Assembly (NCBI GenBank): GCA_964019415.1
Contig: OZ025886.1
Coordinates: 5,212,003 to 5,276,002 of the forward strand
Reading direction: 5' to 3'
Length of the DNA: 64,000 bases
Source of the DNA: Ianthella basta
Lineage: Eukaryota > Porifera > Demospongiae > Verongiida > Ianthellidae
In this document: positions 47,413 to 59,213 of the stretch, piece after piece
Layout: each line of letters starts with the position of its first letter
How positions within the stretch are numbered: the stretch's first letter is position 1
Program-made: the position numbers and the translations under genes
The notes under the pieces: generated by a model
Told to the model about the DNA's origin: nothing
Database searches by the model: none
What the model saw: the letters and a program-made list of their open reading frames with translations, nothing else

Positions 47413-50400
47413 ATGAACGGGCTCTTCGCTGTCGGCTTGCTGCTGACACTGACCAATGAGCTCGCGACAGGAAGCCATTGCAGAGTACACGGTGCAAGTG
47501 AGTAGGTAGCTAGATAGCTAGCTAGTTTTTTTTCTGAGAAATCCCCTGCTTCGTAGCTACATAGACTAAGGACAATTGAGCTCTTGGTCACTGTTATTAA
47601 TCCTAGCCTTTCTTAATCAAGTGGCCTTAGCTATTTGGCAAATAACCGTGGTGTATTCGTTATGATTTACAGCATATTTTATAGCTATATTATACGCTCC
47701 CTTTTCTACGCACGGCAGCCAATTTTCGTCATTGTGGGGATATGCCAACAGCAACAAATCCTAGCACTGTCAGGTGGTCGAGAGGCAGTGGGTCGTATGT
47801 TGACTACGCATCTTTGGAGATCCGGAAAGCGGGCAACATTTCGAGCCAAACGGCTACCGGCTGCCTCCACACAGAGCAAGTTGTATCTGAATCAAATGTT
47901 TCCAGTTCTTCATTCCACTCAGTTCCAATTGTAGACTATGATTCACTATACATTGCAAGGATGCTCTGGTACGACAGCAGTAACAATCCCTACTATCATG
48001 TCAACTCAGAGTGCTACTTTATACCAGGAAGAAGTGAGTGCTTGCAGATACAAGAGCATGCATGCAGTATAAAGGTGTGTCCATAGACTTCATAACAGTG
48101 CTTTTAATGTGAGCCATCAGATTCTCTACTGTCTACATTATGTCCTCTGATCATGAATACAAGGGTAACGTAAAACAGATCAACACGATTTAACAGCTTG
48201 ACTGGGCTATTGGTGAGTTATAAAGACAAGCACTAGGCCTGCAGCAGCAGGGGAGGAGAATGGGGTGCTATATATATATAGCCCCCGACCCCAATAGTCT
48301 GGATCACAGTGCATGGCTATAGGCCTGACTGGCTTTGCCACCATGCAGCCCCCCGAACTGTGTCATGTTCCACTGCCACTGCACTAGGCCATATAGAAGC
48401 TGCAATTATCTCAAAAAATTAGGCCAGGAAAATTTGATTTGCAGTTTATCATTCATAGGCCATATAGAAGCTGCAATTATCTCAAAAAATTAGGCCAGGA
48501 AAATTTGATTTGCAGTTTATCATTCCCATGCACCTGCATGCATGTGTAGATCCATGGGCTCCTGAGAATGTAGAAGCAGTGAACGTTACTTTATCATCAA
48601 TTACTTGGATGTGGGATAAACCGAGAGTCCATGACAACAGGGTTACCAGCTATCAAGTGTCCAACGGAACTGAAGTTAGGACAGCTACTGGAACATGCTA
48701 CAAATGGACTGGACTCTCTGCTGACACTCAGTATAGGCTTAGAGTACGAGCTCTGACTGGGAATAGCCAGTATAGTAGCAATTGGAGCTCTTGGGCATCA
48801 GTGTACACGCTGCCTCCAGGTATGTATGTATATATGTTACTGTATATATGGCATAACTTGTGTATCATAGTAAAAAGCATTGGGGGTTGCATTGATTATG
48901 ACCAGGCCAGCTTGTGAACATGTTCATCAAATCATTATTGTATGGATAACTTATTTGATGCATTAACATCCGGCATGCTGTTCCATGCAGCCCACCTGAG
49001 TGTGTCATTGACCCTATACCCTTGTACTTATGAATAGAATGGCAGGAAACTGTATATATACAATGCATGGGTTGCCCAGTAACTGCACATGTAATGAGCA
49101 TGCATGCAGTTCATCTGAGCCATGTAGGTTAGTTGAACCATGCATGCTATCATTCCAAACTAACGTATTATAAAGGTGAGAAGAGACGACTTGTCACTGC
49201 TGGATCAGTTGTCTTGATAGCTAAAACTCCAGGTTAGAGCATAGGTCCTGTGTTCAGTACTGGCTGGTCGCAAGTTTTCCCTTTCTCCCTCATGATCGTT
49301 AGACTACTCCCAATCTACAATCATGCACCACCCAATCAGTGAGATATTTTGACTTTCAGTGTGTGATGTTGGTATAATACTGTCAAAATTGCATACTGTA
49401 CAATTGTTAGATATAGCTACACTGTTTAATTTTGATGGTGCAGGGGATGATATAATATTAAATGTACCTGCATGCATAGATTGTCATTAATTTCCAATTC
49501 ACTGCTACGTATATACACTCAATTGGTATAAGGCCAGAAATGCATGTACAGCTTTGCATGTGGGGTATAATGCATGCATGTGGTACTTTAGCTGGCATGA
49601 CTCGATTAAGTACTGAGTGTTAAACTGTATACTTTATTACTAGCTACCCCCAAACTGTTGCAATCAAAATATTTTTAATTTGTATGCTAATCATAATGAC
49701 TCTCCTTCCAGATACACTACAGCCAAGCATATCTGCTGTTCAGTTCAGTGATTTCTTGAATTATGCTGATATTATGTGGAATACACGTGCACAGGCGACA
49801 GTGATAGGGTATGATGTTCGGGTTGTGGCTCATATGGAAGGCATGCCACAGTCACCTTCAGTCTACTTGATGCACATACCAACTACAAACAAATCCATGA
49901 GCTATAGAGTGACACAGAGGTTTACACCTAAAACAGAGTACACATTCCAAGTGCGTTCATGGATGCCAGTTGGTACAAGTCAGTGGAGCACCCCTGTGGT
50001 CAAAAGTACACTGCCTGATGGTTAGTTAAGTGCATGATGGTAATGTGCAATTCAGAGTTATTTTTTTATTGCACGAATGATCGTTGAATTGTGATTCCTT
50101 GCATGCATGTGTACATATACAACTTAGCAATGTGTTATTCACATATATACGCATGTACTGCTGCATACATTTACTTGACAATGTACTCTTCATCATTATA
50201 CTGTATGCACGCCTGCAGTTCCAAACAACGTCAGTGGGTTTTCCTTGAATTCCTCTCTCTCTACCATCTCAATGTCATGGAATGGCTCTTCTGAAACAAT
50301 AGACTACTACAGGGTAGGCATGCATGTATACATGGGGAATATACAGCATACTGCATACATTTATTGTACTGTGCTAAATATGCCACAAATTTGCAAACTG

Positions 50401-52116
50401 CTGTTTTCATTCCACATTATGTTCTACAGAGATAATGTTTTATATGGCTGTTTATATTGTGCTAGCATGTTCTCTTATTGCGAGTAATTGTGATTGAAAA
50501 CTGTGTGTAGTGCATTTCCTATGCAAGGTTCACATTTCATTCACTGCAGCTCACCCTCCACAATGTGGCGGCTAACACTACGGAGCACTCTGATCTGTTC
50601 CACACTGTCAACTCATCCACATTTCATGACTTGACCCCCAACACTGCTTACACTGTGACCATCACTGCTGTCAACAAGGCAGGGAGTGGACCAACGGTGT
50701 CTGTGACTGTCACCACGCAAAGCCCAGCAGGTGATGCAGCATGATGTATTGTAATATGCAGATCTGTAGAATACTACACTGTCAACCCTACAAACATATA
50801 ATTATACAGTATAAACTTTCATATACAGAGACATATTAAAACATCATTCTGCGAAATAGGCTACATTAATATTTTCATTATGCTTTTAAATAATTATATA
50901 ATTATGTATGTGCCATGCATACTTCATGGAAAGTGCATAATTATCTTTGCAGTTCAGCCTCTAGCTGTCACGACAGGCATTTTTGGGACCATAGTCTTCA
51001 TTGGAGTAGCAGTGCTTCTGCTCATTGGAGGAGTGTGGTAAGCATCATTGTTCACTTTGGTACCAACATGGTGTCAATCCTCTACTACTTCATGTCTCTA
51101 TACATAGGTGGGGAGGAAAATATGTTATTCCCAAACTTCGTGACAAAAGCAGGAGTAGTGAGGATAAGTGTGAGATTGAGGAGAATGCTGCTTATGCCAC
51201 TCTTCCTCGAGACAGGCTGTGGTCTCAAGGCTTCTTCTTTCAAAGGAAGGAGGGAGAAGGGGGTGAAGAGGATCAAGCGGGGGATTCAGGGGAAAGAGAG
51301 GGGACCTTATCGAAACTGGAATGCACTCCTGACATCCCATCCAGAAAGTATTTGAAGGAGAAAAAGGTGAATGCATGTGAATTACATGCATATTGATGTG
51401 TTTGATCAGGAAGAGTGCAACTTACAACTGAAATGGCCTACAATGTAGTTTTGGCTTACTTGATCTTTTAAAGCCCAGTTTTGTATGTACTTTAATGTAT
51501 GTACAGAAAGGTCCAACTGAGTTTGCAAGCATTGCAGTGTACCCTGATGAAATGACCTTCCAAAAGGAAAGTGGATGGTTTGAACCAGCTCCGGCAGACG
51601 TAAGTGCTATTATACATGCTTGGATGCAGGAGATTGATCTGCACCAATGAACAAAATTCATGGTTTATTAAATGTATACACATGGCAATTCTGTCACCAT
51701 GTTATATATAGATTATTGCTGAGAAGCTGGAAATGAAGGCTCCAGCATTTGCTGACCTTGGTCCAGGGGTGTACCTCATGTGTCACAAAACCAAGAAACA
51801 GGCCAAGTGGGTGGGGGTCTCACCAGACCTGTGCCGCACTTTGACAGGCCTGTTCTTCAAGCTCTACCAGAAGGAGCGCTCTGAGCTGAGCCCACTAGAG
51901 GTGGAGCTCAAGTTCTTCTCCCCTCTTGCTGCTGAATGGGATGTAAAAGTGTGGACTGTAGAGCCAAAGGACCTAGTGCTGGAGAGGGCCAAGAAGATAG
52001 TGGAGTACAAGACCCTGACGCCTCTCGGTCTCAACAATGCCCTCACTTTCAATGGCAAGGAAGTGTGGGAGGAGTTCAGCGGCTGGTTCAGCGCCAAGAA
52101 AAGGAAGCAGAAGTAA
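47413..52116 (+). CDS. Receptor 6: FN3 receptor with near-ITIM motif (698 aa)
   Basis: Inferred exons: 47413-47497, 47719-48033, 48550-48819, 49712-50020, 50219-50313, 50550-50730, 50953-51037, 51108-51366, 51507-51599, 51712-52116. All are GT-AG with consistent phases. It encodes a signal peptide, the N-domain (29-133), FN3 domains at about 134-223 (FN3-1 type), 224-326 and 327-418, and a transmembrane helix (about 422-446). The cytoplasmic NAAYATL has Tyr476 (codon 51193); Ala at -2 departs slightly from the ITIM consensus. An acidic run, TPDIPSRKYL, an SGWF exon and the 134-aa terminal domain follow. Compared with receptors 2 and 4 it has FN3-1 but lacks FN3-2; the 0.9-kb intron 3 (48820-49711) has only a faint possible FN3-2 remnant near 48990. 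It stands outside the two ~20-kb blocks. Confidence 0.83.
48385..48525. repeat. Perfect 71-bp tandem duplication
   Basis: The unit starting TAGGCCATATAGAAGCTGCA occurs twice in direct succession without visible differences, in receptor 6 intron 2 just before the FN3-1 exon. The identity implies a very recent event (or an assembly artefact). Confidence 0.95.
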
Positions 52117-52620
52117 ACAGTAGCATCAAACAGTTTGAATAGCAACACATAGCTACCAGCAAGTGTTAGTGTGTGAGTACATGTTTATTGAGTACATATA
52201 CGTAGCAGTAGCGACCTCGTGTGTATGTAGCTACAATATTCATTGTTGTAGTACAAATGTTTGTGCAGTTGAATACTGTAAACACATTACTGCGGCTTCC
52301 GGTCGCGGTAAGCCTACTGAATATAGGCATTAGTTCTTGGAAGGGCTGCCCGACAGGAGGCGACTTCCCCCCGACCATAATTCAATTTTGCCGGCTCGAT
52401 CGGGAAAGTCGCATGGAACCGAACAGCTAGTACAACCTTATCCTGTGAGTTCATGTTATTTGTGCGTCGACTCTATTAAAGAGCGAGCAGGGTATGTAGC
52501 TAGCTAGATCACTTTTCGCCATTATCGAATGTTATACAATGAAACAGCATCATGTCATCTACAGCTACGTACATCACTTCCCTGTTGTTTGTGCTACGTA
52601 CCTTACACAGATATTCCAAC
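52117..52620. other. Gap between receptors 6 and 7
   Basis: No gene is recognised. A GC-richer stretch (52290-52430) may belong to the receptor 7 promoter or to a small repeat. Confidence 0.4.
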
Positions 52621-54087
52621 ATGCTCCCGACAGGAGTGTACGTGTTTATAACCTGTCTTGTGGCTGCAGTAGCACTGGCTGTTGCAGTGATATTGTGGTA
52701 AGACCAACAGTAGAAACAATACGACGCGAGTTTGTGTCAAAAGAAGCGCGTGTGTTGACGTTAAGAACGTTTTACCCACTTCCCTGTGTGTGTAGCACAA
52801 GAGCTCAGCATGACAAGAGGTCCAAAGCTGAAAGCCCAAAGCTCAAAGCTCCAGACACTGATACTTCACCACCTGTGCAAGAAGTGCTGTCCGTAGAGTC
52901 TGAGAGGACCAAAGTCATCATGGTGCCCAATACTGCTTACAACTTTTTCCGAAGCAATAGCTACGTGTTCCACGCAGAGTCTGTTGGCCTTCAGACACTT
53001 ACATTGGAAAGGAAGCAAGCAAAACCTAAGTTGAGTCAAAGCCAGCCGGCAGAGGATCGAGGAGAGCCATTGAAATTACCTCCTAGGATTAAACGAGTGA
53101 GTGTGTCAGTAGATGATACAAATTCCTATAGCTAGCTATACATGCATGTATTGGATGTGCGTATCCCATGCATGCTCTTGTGCCTGTGTACACTCATCAG
53201 TACTAAGACTAACCTATACATACATATTTCATCCATGTTGTGCCTGCCTGTATGGTACACCTGCATGGTGTCTGCTCTGTTTCTATGTAGCAACTACAGC
53301 GCTCGGCTTGTGGTGATGCTAAGGCACAATGTGTGTGTAAAGCATGCACACACAATTAAGTGCTTTAATGCTCCTATTCTGTGCTCTTATGGTAGGCCAC
53401 ATCACGTCCTCTTCCAAGTTACTTCAACTCAGAGGAAGAATTCCAGAGAGCTAGTGGATGGTTCACTCCGTCCCTAGAAGAGGTCAGTGAAAGTTGTCTG
53501 TGTGAAATAATTATCCTCACTTCCTTTCTGCTCAGCGCAGAATTGGTAGGTATCCCCCTAGCAGATCTAATAATATGTTGTCTTTCCTTTTTCTGCTCTA
53601 TTGATGTATGCCAAAGGTTATATGCACCAAGCTGTGTATGGGTGTGGAGGAATTTCGGAGCACAGGGCATGGTGTGTACTTCATGAGCCATGCAAAGAAG
53701 GAGCGAGCAAAGTATGCTGGTTGGTCACACAGCCTCCACACAACACTGCTGGGACTCATCCATGGACTCTATGTCAAGGGACGCTGGCAGCACAATGCAC
53801 TACAGACAGAGATTCTGTGTCACTGTCCACTTGCAGAAGACTGGTCCATCGCGATTTGGCCATGCAAGAAAGAGGACCTGTTACTAGAACATGCCAAGAC
53901 AGTGATCAAGTACAAGTGTTTGCGTCCATGTGGGCTCAACAAATTAATTGCATGTGGTAGAAAGAGAGAGGGCTGGGATGAGTTTTGTACTTGGTACATG
54001 GCTTATAGCAGGGTCATGAGTAACAACTTGTTCTGTGTGTGTGTGTTAGGAACATCATTTTATAATCCAAATTTCTCACTTATCTGA
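52621..54087 (+). CDS. Receptor 7: ectodomain-less membrane protein with the family's cytoplasmic exons (311 aa)
   Basis: Inferred exons: 52621-52697, 52796-53096, 53396-53482, 53617-54087, with phases 2, 0 and 0 as in the other receptors from the transmembrane exon on. Exon 1 encodes a signal anchor (MLPTGVYVFITCLVAAVALA...) in place of the usual transmembrane exon. Exon 2 has PNTAY, equivalent in place to the N-x-A-Y motif, and basic/Pro-rich sequence rather than an acidic run. Exon 3 has the SGWF motif. Exon 4 has the diverged terminal domain (GVYFMSHAKKERAKY, PLAEDWSIAIW, LRPCGLN). Paralogous remnants stop at TGTGAGTAA; here a 1-nt shift near 54006 adds about 25 residues. No N-domain or FN3 exon was found between 52117 and 52621, although a missed upstream exon cannot be excluded. 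Confidence 0.7.
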
Positions 54088-54461
54088 TTTACAGCAATTG
54101 TTGCAACTTAATGTGTGTACTATGAGCTCACACATCCCACTGATTCAGACCTTCCAAAGTGTGTACTGCATAAAAGTCATCTCAAATCCCCAGTGTCCGA
54201 AATTTATGAGTGTAATACACATCTTGTATAATTATACGTGTAGTAGCAACACTTAGGGAAGCAATATAAGGGTATTTTATTAACATTTTATATACTGCTT
54301 TGACTGGAACTGCCACTAACCTTTACTAATGTGGGAAATACCCATACACAATAAGGTTTAGCTAATTGAAATTTGTTGCATTTGTACGTAGTTGCGCTTC
54401 ATTGCTAGCTGACCAACACAAATGCCTCACCATATTGTGAGTAGTGTACACATATTCACAT

Positions 54462-54493
54462 GCACACACACACGCACACACACACACACACAC

Positions 54494-54526
<33 letters not shown>
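54462..54526. repeat. (CA)n microsatellite
   Basis: Interrupted CA array just downstream of receptor 7. Confidence 0.92.
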
Positions 54527-54528
<2 letters not shown>

Positions 54529-55274
54529 TAACCTCTTCCTCTCACATGCTATGTCTGTATACTGCTACATATACTGACTTTCGCAACAATTTGAAGAACC
54601 TAATCTTTGTTAAATATGAAACAGGAGCCCAATACCTCAGCCTCTGCAAATAACATCCATAGCATACACAGTGACATGTATGTACACCATTCCTACCCAT
54701 GCAACCCATACACACCGTGTGGTGTGTTTGTACATGTGTGCATGAGGTGTGTCCATGCGTTTCTGTATGTGTGTGTATGTACATGCGCACACATGCATGT
54801 GTGGTGTGGGGTGCATGTGTGTATGCTTGTGAGTGTACGTGTATCATCAGTCAACACTTTCACACACAATGCTAGTGTTTCATTTCAATGCATCTGAAAT
54901 CGCATTTCACTTCAATGTTGATTAAGCCAATGATTGTATTTTCACAACGTTAACCATGCACCCTCTTGAAAGTGTATTTCAAGAGGTCAAATGCAGGACC
55001 GTGCAACTGCTGGCCTTCAGCCACCCATAGCTTAAGTCTGTATACAAGTCCTGATCCACAATTGAGCAAATGACTCTGATGTCCCCATGCACACACATGC
55101 ACGCACGCACACACGCACATACACACGCACACACGCACACAAGATTTTGTCTGTCATAAGTGATGTTACGCATTTAGCTGTACTACCTGACAAAGATAAT
55201 CTGACATGCTCCAGACAGTAGCTCACACATCGATGTCCTGCCTTTTACCAATAGCCAATAGCACTGGATATCCA

Positions 55275-55420
55275 CTCGTAGAAGACTGGTCATGCAATCA
55301 TGATTTGGCCGTGCAAGAAAGAGGAACTTTTTCTAGAGCACAAGAAGACAGTACTCAAGTACATCTTCGTCCATGTGGGCTACTAGTACATGCTAATAAG
55401 CGGAGTGGTGAGCTATGAAT
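55275..55420 (+). pseudogene. Small remnant of the terminal domain
   Basis: Sequence close to the receptor 7 stretch around 53830-53945 (GTAGAAGACTGG..., GATTTGGCCGTGCAAGAAAG, CGTCCATGTGGGCT) with frame breaks. It marks the right-hand limit of the receptor array. Confidence 0.75.
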
Positions 55421-55438
55421 ATCGTTTCGAAATGCAAA

Positions 55439-56105
55439 ATGGCCGACTATACCAGTTTACAGCATTTGTTGAAGGTGAGTACAGCGTCTTTTACCCTCAC
55501 AAGCTCCACTGCTTCAGGCCGTCTGCTGTGTGTATTCCATGAAGGCGTCTTCTAAAGCCCAAGTGTCTGAAATTTGTCAGCAAATCTTTGCGCATAGGAA
55601 TAAAGGTGAGTTTTAATGGATATGCTGCTTTAACTGAACTGCGTACCTCTAGTCCTCACTCTTCCATTAGCGTATGGTTTAGTTAACTGCAATCCATTGC
55701 ATTTACTCTCCACTGGCCAACATTAGTACCGCACAATGTCGTCGTGAGCATCGCAGGGGCATTCAGTGTCACAGAACAAGAAGCTGACCAGGTGGGTGGT
55801 AGTGGGTGTGCATGGGTGAAAATAGTGAAATGGAGCACAGTGTAGCCCACAATGTAGTCTAGTGATATATAAGTGTATGTGTAGTGTGTTGTATGTGAAT
55901 GTGAATATATTGGATGACGTTACTGGGTGATTGTGTGAAGTATTTTTATGCACCACTCGCCCCTTGTCACTGCTGCAGTTGTGTGCCGCCTTGAGTCACC
56001 TCATCAAGTTGGCCGTGTTTGAGGGATGTGTGGACTCTGCATCTGTTGCAGCACTGCTCCCCAGTGAGTTGGCATTGTAGGACAGCATCCTATCTCATCT
56101 TGCAT

Positions 56106-56191
<86 letters not shown>

Positions 56192-57252
56192 CATAGGATG
56201 CACATTCTCAGGTACTATTTAGTCTGCCTGTCGATGCTCTCTCTAGTCTGCTTCTGAAGGGTACAGAACCCTTCTTGCTCCCAAAAGAACCCTCCTTGAG
56301 GTTATAAACATGGCACTGCACCCTCCTTGGAAAGTACCACTAGTCATGTGGCATAGGCTTGCATGCATTGTACTCTGTGTCATGAGGCTCTCCATGCATC
56401 CTCCCTGCTGTACTGTGCAAAGGAAGCCGCACTTCACTTCACTTGTCCTCCCACCTGTCCCCTGTCCCTCCACCTACCCCCTGTCTCCCCCACCTGTCAC
56501 CCCACCTGTCCCTCTCACCTGTCCCCTTGTCCCACACCTGTCCCACCCACCTGTCCCCCATCTGTCCCCCCCCCCCCACCTGTCCCCCACCTGTCCCCCA
56601 TCTGTCCCCTCCCCCCACCTGTCCCCCTATCTGGCCCACCCACCTGTCCCCCATCTGCCCCCCCCCCCCCCCCACCTGTCCCCCCATCTGTCCCCCCAGC
56701 TGCCCCCATTCGCCCCTGGCCCCCTGTCCCAACACATGTTCATCCCCCACCTGTCTCCACCTGTTCCCCCTGTTCCCCCTGTTCACCCACTGTTCCATCT
56801 ACCTGCCTCTTCTCTCTCCCCTGACATGTGTGTGTGTATTACAGCTGATTTTCACAGCAATTTGAAGAAGCTACTGGCAGACATCATAGCTAAACACATG
56901 TAAGTATATCAGCATAGTGTGGTGTAGTCTAGCACGCTAGACCAATCTGCAGACTAAGTGTAGTGCACTAGACTGTGTTTAGAGCCAGAGAAATAGTGTG
57001 TGACTGTCACTCACTCACTGAATGCTGTTCCAATGCACTGTTCACTCAGGCCTGAATGGAAGGCAGCTGTCACAGAACAACAGGGTATGCAAGTGTGTGC
57101 ATACATGCATGTGTGTGTGTGTGTATGCGCGCGCGTGTGAGTGTGTGTGCATGTGTGTGTGTGTGTGTGTGTTTGTGTGTGTGATTGTGTGTGCTTGTGT
57201 GTGTGTGTGTGTGCGTGTGCGCACGTGTGCTTGTGTGTGTGTGTGTGTGCGT

Positions 57253-57292
<40 letters not shown>

Positions 57293-57323
57293 TTGTGTGT
57301 GATTGTGTGTGCTTGTGTGTGTG

Positions 57324-57399
<76 letters not shown>

Positions 57400-57598
57400 A
57401 CCTAATCACTAGTCAATCTGACCCTTAGCACTTCTCTATACATATAGAGATGTGCTCTTTCAAACACACAATTTCACTTCAATGCATCTCACTATTCAGA
57501 TTGATTGGGCCTTGATATTGCACTTTCAAAATTCTTGCTGAAAGTGTAATTGTATTGTATCCTGGTCCACACATGAGCTGACACCAGTGCCCATTGTG

Positions 57599-57642
<44 letters not shown>

Positions 57643-58242
57643 GTGCGCACGCTCACACACACGCACGTGCGCATGCTCACACACTTGTACCTCTAACTAC
57701 GGTTTACTGCCCTGATATTCCACACAGTGTCCCTGCCGAGGTTACAGGACTTTGACTGGCGTGTGGATGTAAAGACTTCCTCTGATGCTGTGTCTAGAAT
57801 GGCAGCACCAACCTGCCTACTACAGATGAAGGTAAGAGCTACTTGACATTTCTGTGATGTAGTCAGCAGAACCCAGCTCTATGATGAGCACAGGTATGTC
57901 TTTTGGCATGACAACGCACACTGTGTGTGTCTGTGTGTGTGTACAAACACATTTTATATTGTACATATTGTAAATGTATTGCATATATATTGTATTTCAT
58001 AGCATGGGGCTGAAGCAGGTCCAGTCATGTTTTTGGGACTTTGTAGGTTTATTGTATCATGTGTGTGTGTTGTACACTCATTGTCTGGTTGTACCTGTTA
58101 GGTCCGGGAATCTGCTACAGACACAAGTCGGATGCCTCCAGTGCAGACTGTCACAGTTGAGCTGTCAAAGGAGACCCTGGACACCATGCTCAACGGACTG
58201 GGCGTCATACGGGACCAACTTTCCTCCGTTGCAAAGCAATGA
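55439..58242 (+). CDS. COMMD9: COMM domain-containing protein 9 (193 aa)
   Basis: Inferred exons: 55439-55474, 55545-55605, 55727-55791, 55979-56063, 56845-56899, 57050-57084, 57728-57831, 58102-58242. All are GT-AG with consistent phases, giving 193 aa (human COMMD9 is 198). The start MADYTSLQHLLKASSK parallels the human N-terminus. DFHSNLKKLL and the C-terminal COMM domain (about 113-193: SLPRLQDFDWRVDVKTSSD, RMAAPTCLLQMK, VTVELSKETLDTMLNGLG.IRDQL) are close to human COMMD9. COMMD9 is a subunit of the Commander (CCC) complex that recycles membrane cargo from endosomes; it acts in the cytosol and on endosomes. Introns 4 and 6 carry long CA, C-rich and GT repeats. Confidence 0.95.
56108..56190. 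repeat. (CA)n in COMMD9 intron 4
   Basis: Pure CA array of about 82 bp. Confidence 0.97.
56440..56800. repeat. Polypyrimidine CCACCTGTCCCC minisatellite in COMMD9 intron 4
   Basis: Repeated units of the type CCACCTGTCCCCCATCTGTC, with C runs up to about 15 nt. The other strand has many runs of three or more G and is a strong G-quadruplex candidate. Long open frames across it, on either strand, are artefacts of the repeat. Confidence 0.95.
57110..57398. repeat. (GT)n array in COMMD9 intron 6
   Basis: About 290 bp of GT with GC/GA variants, complementary to the CA array in intron 4 and to the CA array at 57601-57640. Confidence 0.97.
57601..57640. repeat. (CA)n in COMMD9 intron 6
   Basis: Short CA array followed by CACGCACGTGCGCA-like sequence. 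Confidence 0.93.
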
Positions 58243-58553
58243 ACAACACACTAGTGGTTAATGCTCTCTACAACTGCAGCTCCACAACTCTTACCAGCTA
58301 GCTAGTTTAGTTTTGCGTGACTTCTACTCACCAAACTTGACTATAGGCACTGCCTGTGCTCTTTATGAGGTACGCTATGTAAAGTAAATTTTGTATGCAT
58401 GAACTGATGGGAAGTAATAATTTGTTTAATCAATTGCAGTGCTTCCTCTTCCATCATGGCTGCTATCTAAAAACGCAGAACCCCTCTTCGATTCCATTAT
58501 TTAGTATAATGAAAAGTGATCGTTGCAGCATTGTACTGAGACCATGCACACAT

Positions 58554-58559
58554 AATAAA
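58554..58559 (+). promoter_or_regulatory. Candidate poly(A) signal of COMMD9
   Basis: AATAAA about 310 nt after the COMMD9 stop, followed by GT-rich sequence (GTGAGTGTACACATGTG). It lies about 110 bp before the end of the convergent dynein light chain gene. Confidence 0.5.
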
Positions 58560-58670
58560 GTACATGTGAGTGTACACATGTGCATAGGTAGGGTACACGT
58601 GTGTATGGACTGCATTTAGTCTGATGCACAAAACAGGGTACAGTTTGGATTGTGTTGCTTCGATCTTGTG

Positions 58671-59213
58671 CTATTCAAAGTACACTGCATAGACCAGCCC
58701 CGTCGCGTAGAGAGACCTGTTGGTGTAGGTACCACAAGCAAAACCGTCAAAAGCCTTGTTCCAGAGACAGCGACTGCCAATGTGCACGTCCTGTCGATCC
58801 CTCTGTCCAATGCTCACAAAACAGACAATCTTGAAACGCGGGAAATCGAGTAGCTTCACTTTCTCCTTGATTGCATCACACAGCGTCGTCGTCCACTGCT
58901 TGGCTGCATGGCGCTCGTATACTTTCTCCTCCAGAAGCTCGCGAAACGCCGTCTCGATAACCGTCTGCACCTGAACAGGACGGAACTTCTTGCAGGGCTG
59001 CAAACGGTACGTGTTTTCGTAGGTTGGCGCGGCGGTACCCTGACGCGACTCAGCGGGCAAAGGTGTATCAATGCCGGCCATAATGTCCATCTGCCCGCTG
59101 CAGAAAGCATCAAACTCGTCCACAGTGATCACATCGTTTTGTCCCTTTGCAGCCGGACCGCTCGCGTCCTTCTTGCTTTCCATCGCTTTGCTCATTAGGA
59201 CGCTACATGACAC
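58671..59213 (-). CDS. Tctex1-type dynein light chain (180 aa)
   Basis: A single uninterrupted frame on the minus strand. The first ~60 residues are a polar leader; residues about 62-180 are a Tctex1 domain: YRLQPCKKFRP, LCDAIKEKVK, RFKIVCFVSIGQ, HIGSRCLWNKAFDGFA, and the terminal SLYATGLVYAVYFE. This fits the DYNLT2/DYNLT5 (TCTEX1D) branch better than DYNLT1/3. Such proteins bind dynein intermediate chains in axonemal or ciliary-transport dyneins. Start could be Met1 (59213), Met7 (59195) or Met11. It is head to head with COA7 and convergent with COMMD9. Intronless, unlike its neighbours. Confidence 0.9.
   Translation of the reverse strand: MSCSVLMSKAMESKKDASGPAAKGQNDVITVDEFDAFCSGQMDIMAGIDTPLPAESRQGTAAPTYENTYRLQPCKKFRPVQVQTVIETAFRELLEEKVYERHAAKQWTTTLCDAIKEKVKLLDFPRFKIVCFVSIGQRDRQDVHIGSRCLWNKAFDGFACGTYTNRSLYATGLVYAVYFE

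Larger units (their letters stand above)
54088..55438. other. Intergenic boundary between receptor array and housekeeping genes
   Basis: CA arrays at 54462-54526 and about 55085-55140, plus a terminal-domain remnant at 55275-55420. Nothing else is recognised. Confidence 0.6.

Noticed and set aside
48385-48525. CRISPR-like repeat
   Set aside because: Only two directly adjacent copies with no spacer, in an animal intron.
48970-49110. A functional FN3-2 exon in receptor 6
   Set aside because: Only the opening words after CCATGCAG resemble the exon; no open frame continues, so at most a decayed remnant.
49190-49290. Possible tRNA or tRNA-derived SINE (GGTTAGAGCATAGG... and GGTCGCAAG)
   Set aside because: Box-like words occur, but no cloverleaf or second copy could be built.
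52539-53135. A 198-codon unspliced gene
   Set aside because: Its first half is the wrong frame for the family; the signal-anchor exon at 52621-52697 spliced to 52796 keeps the family's phases and leads into the SGWF and terminal-domain exons.
56310-56903. Long proline-rich frames in COMMD9 intron 4 and a Gly-rich frame on the other strand
   Set aside because: Produced by the CCACCTGTCCCC minisatellite; they lie inside an intron between well-supported COMMD9 exons.
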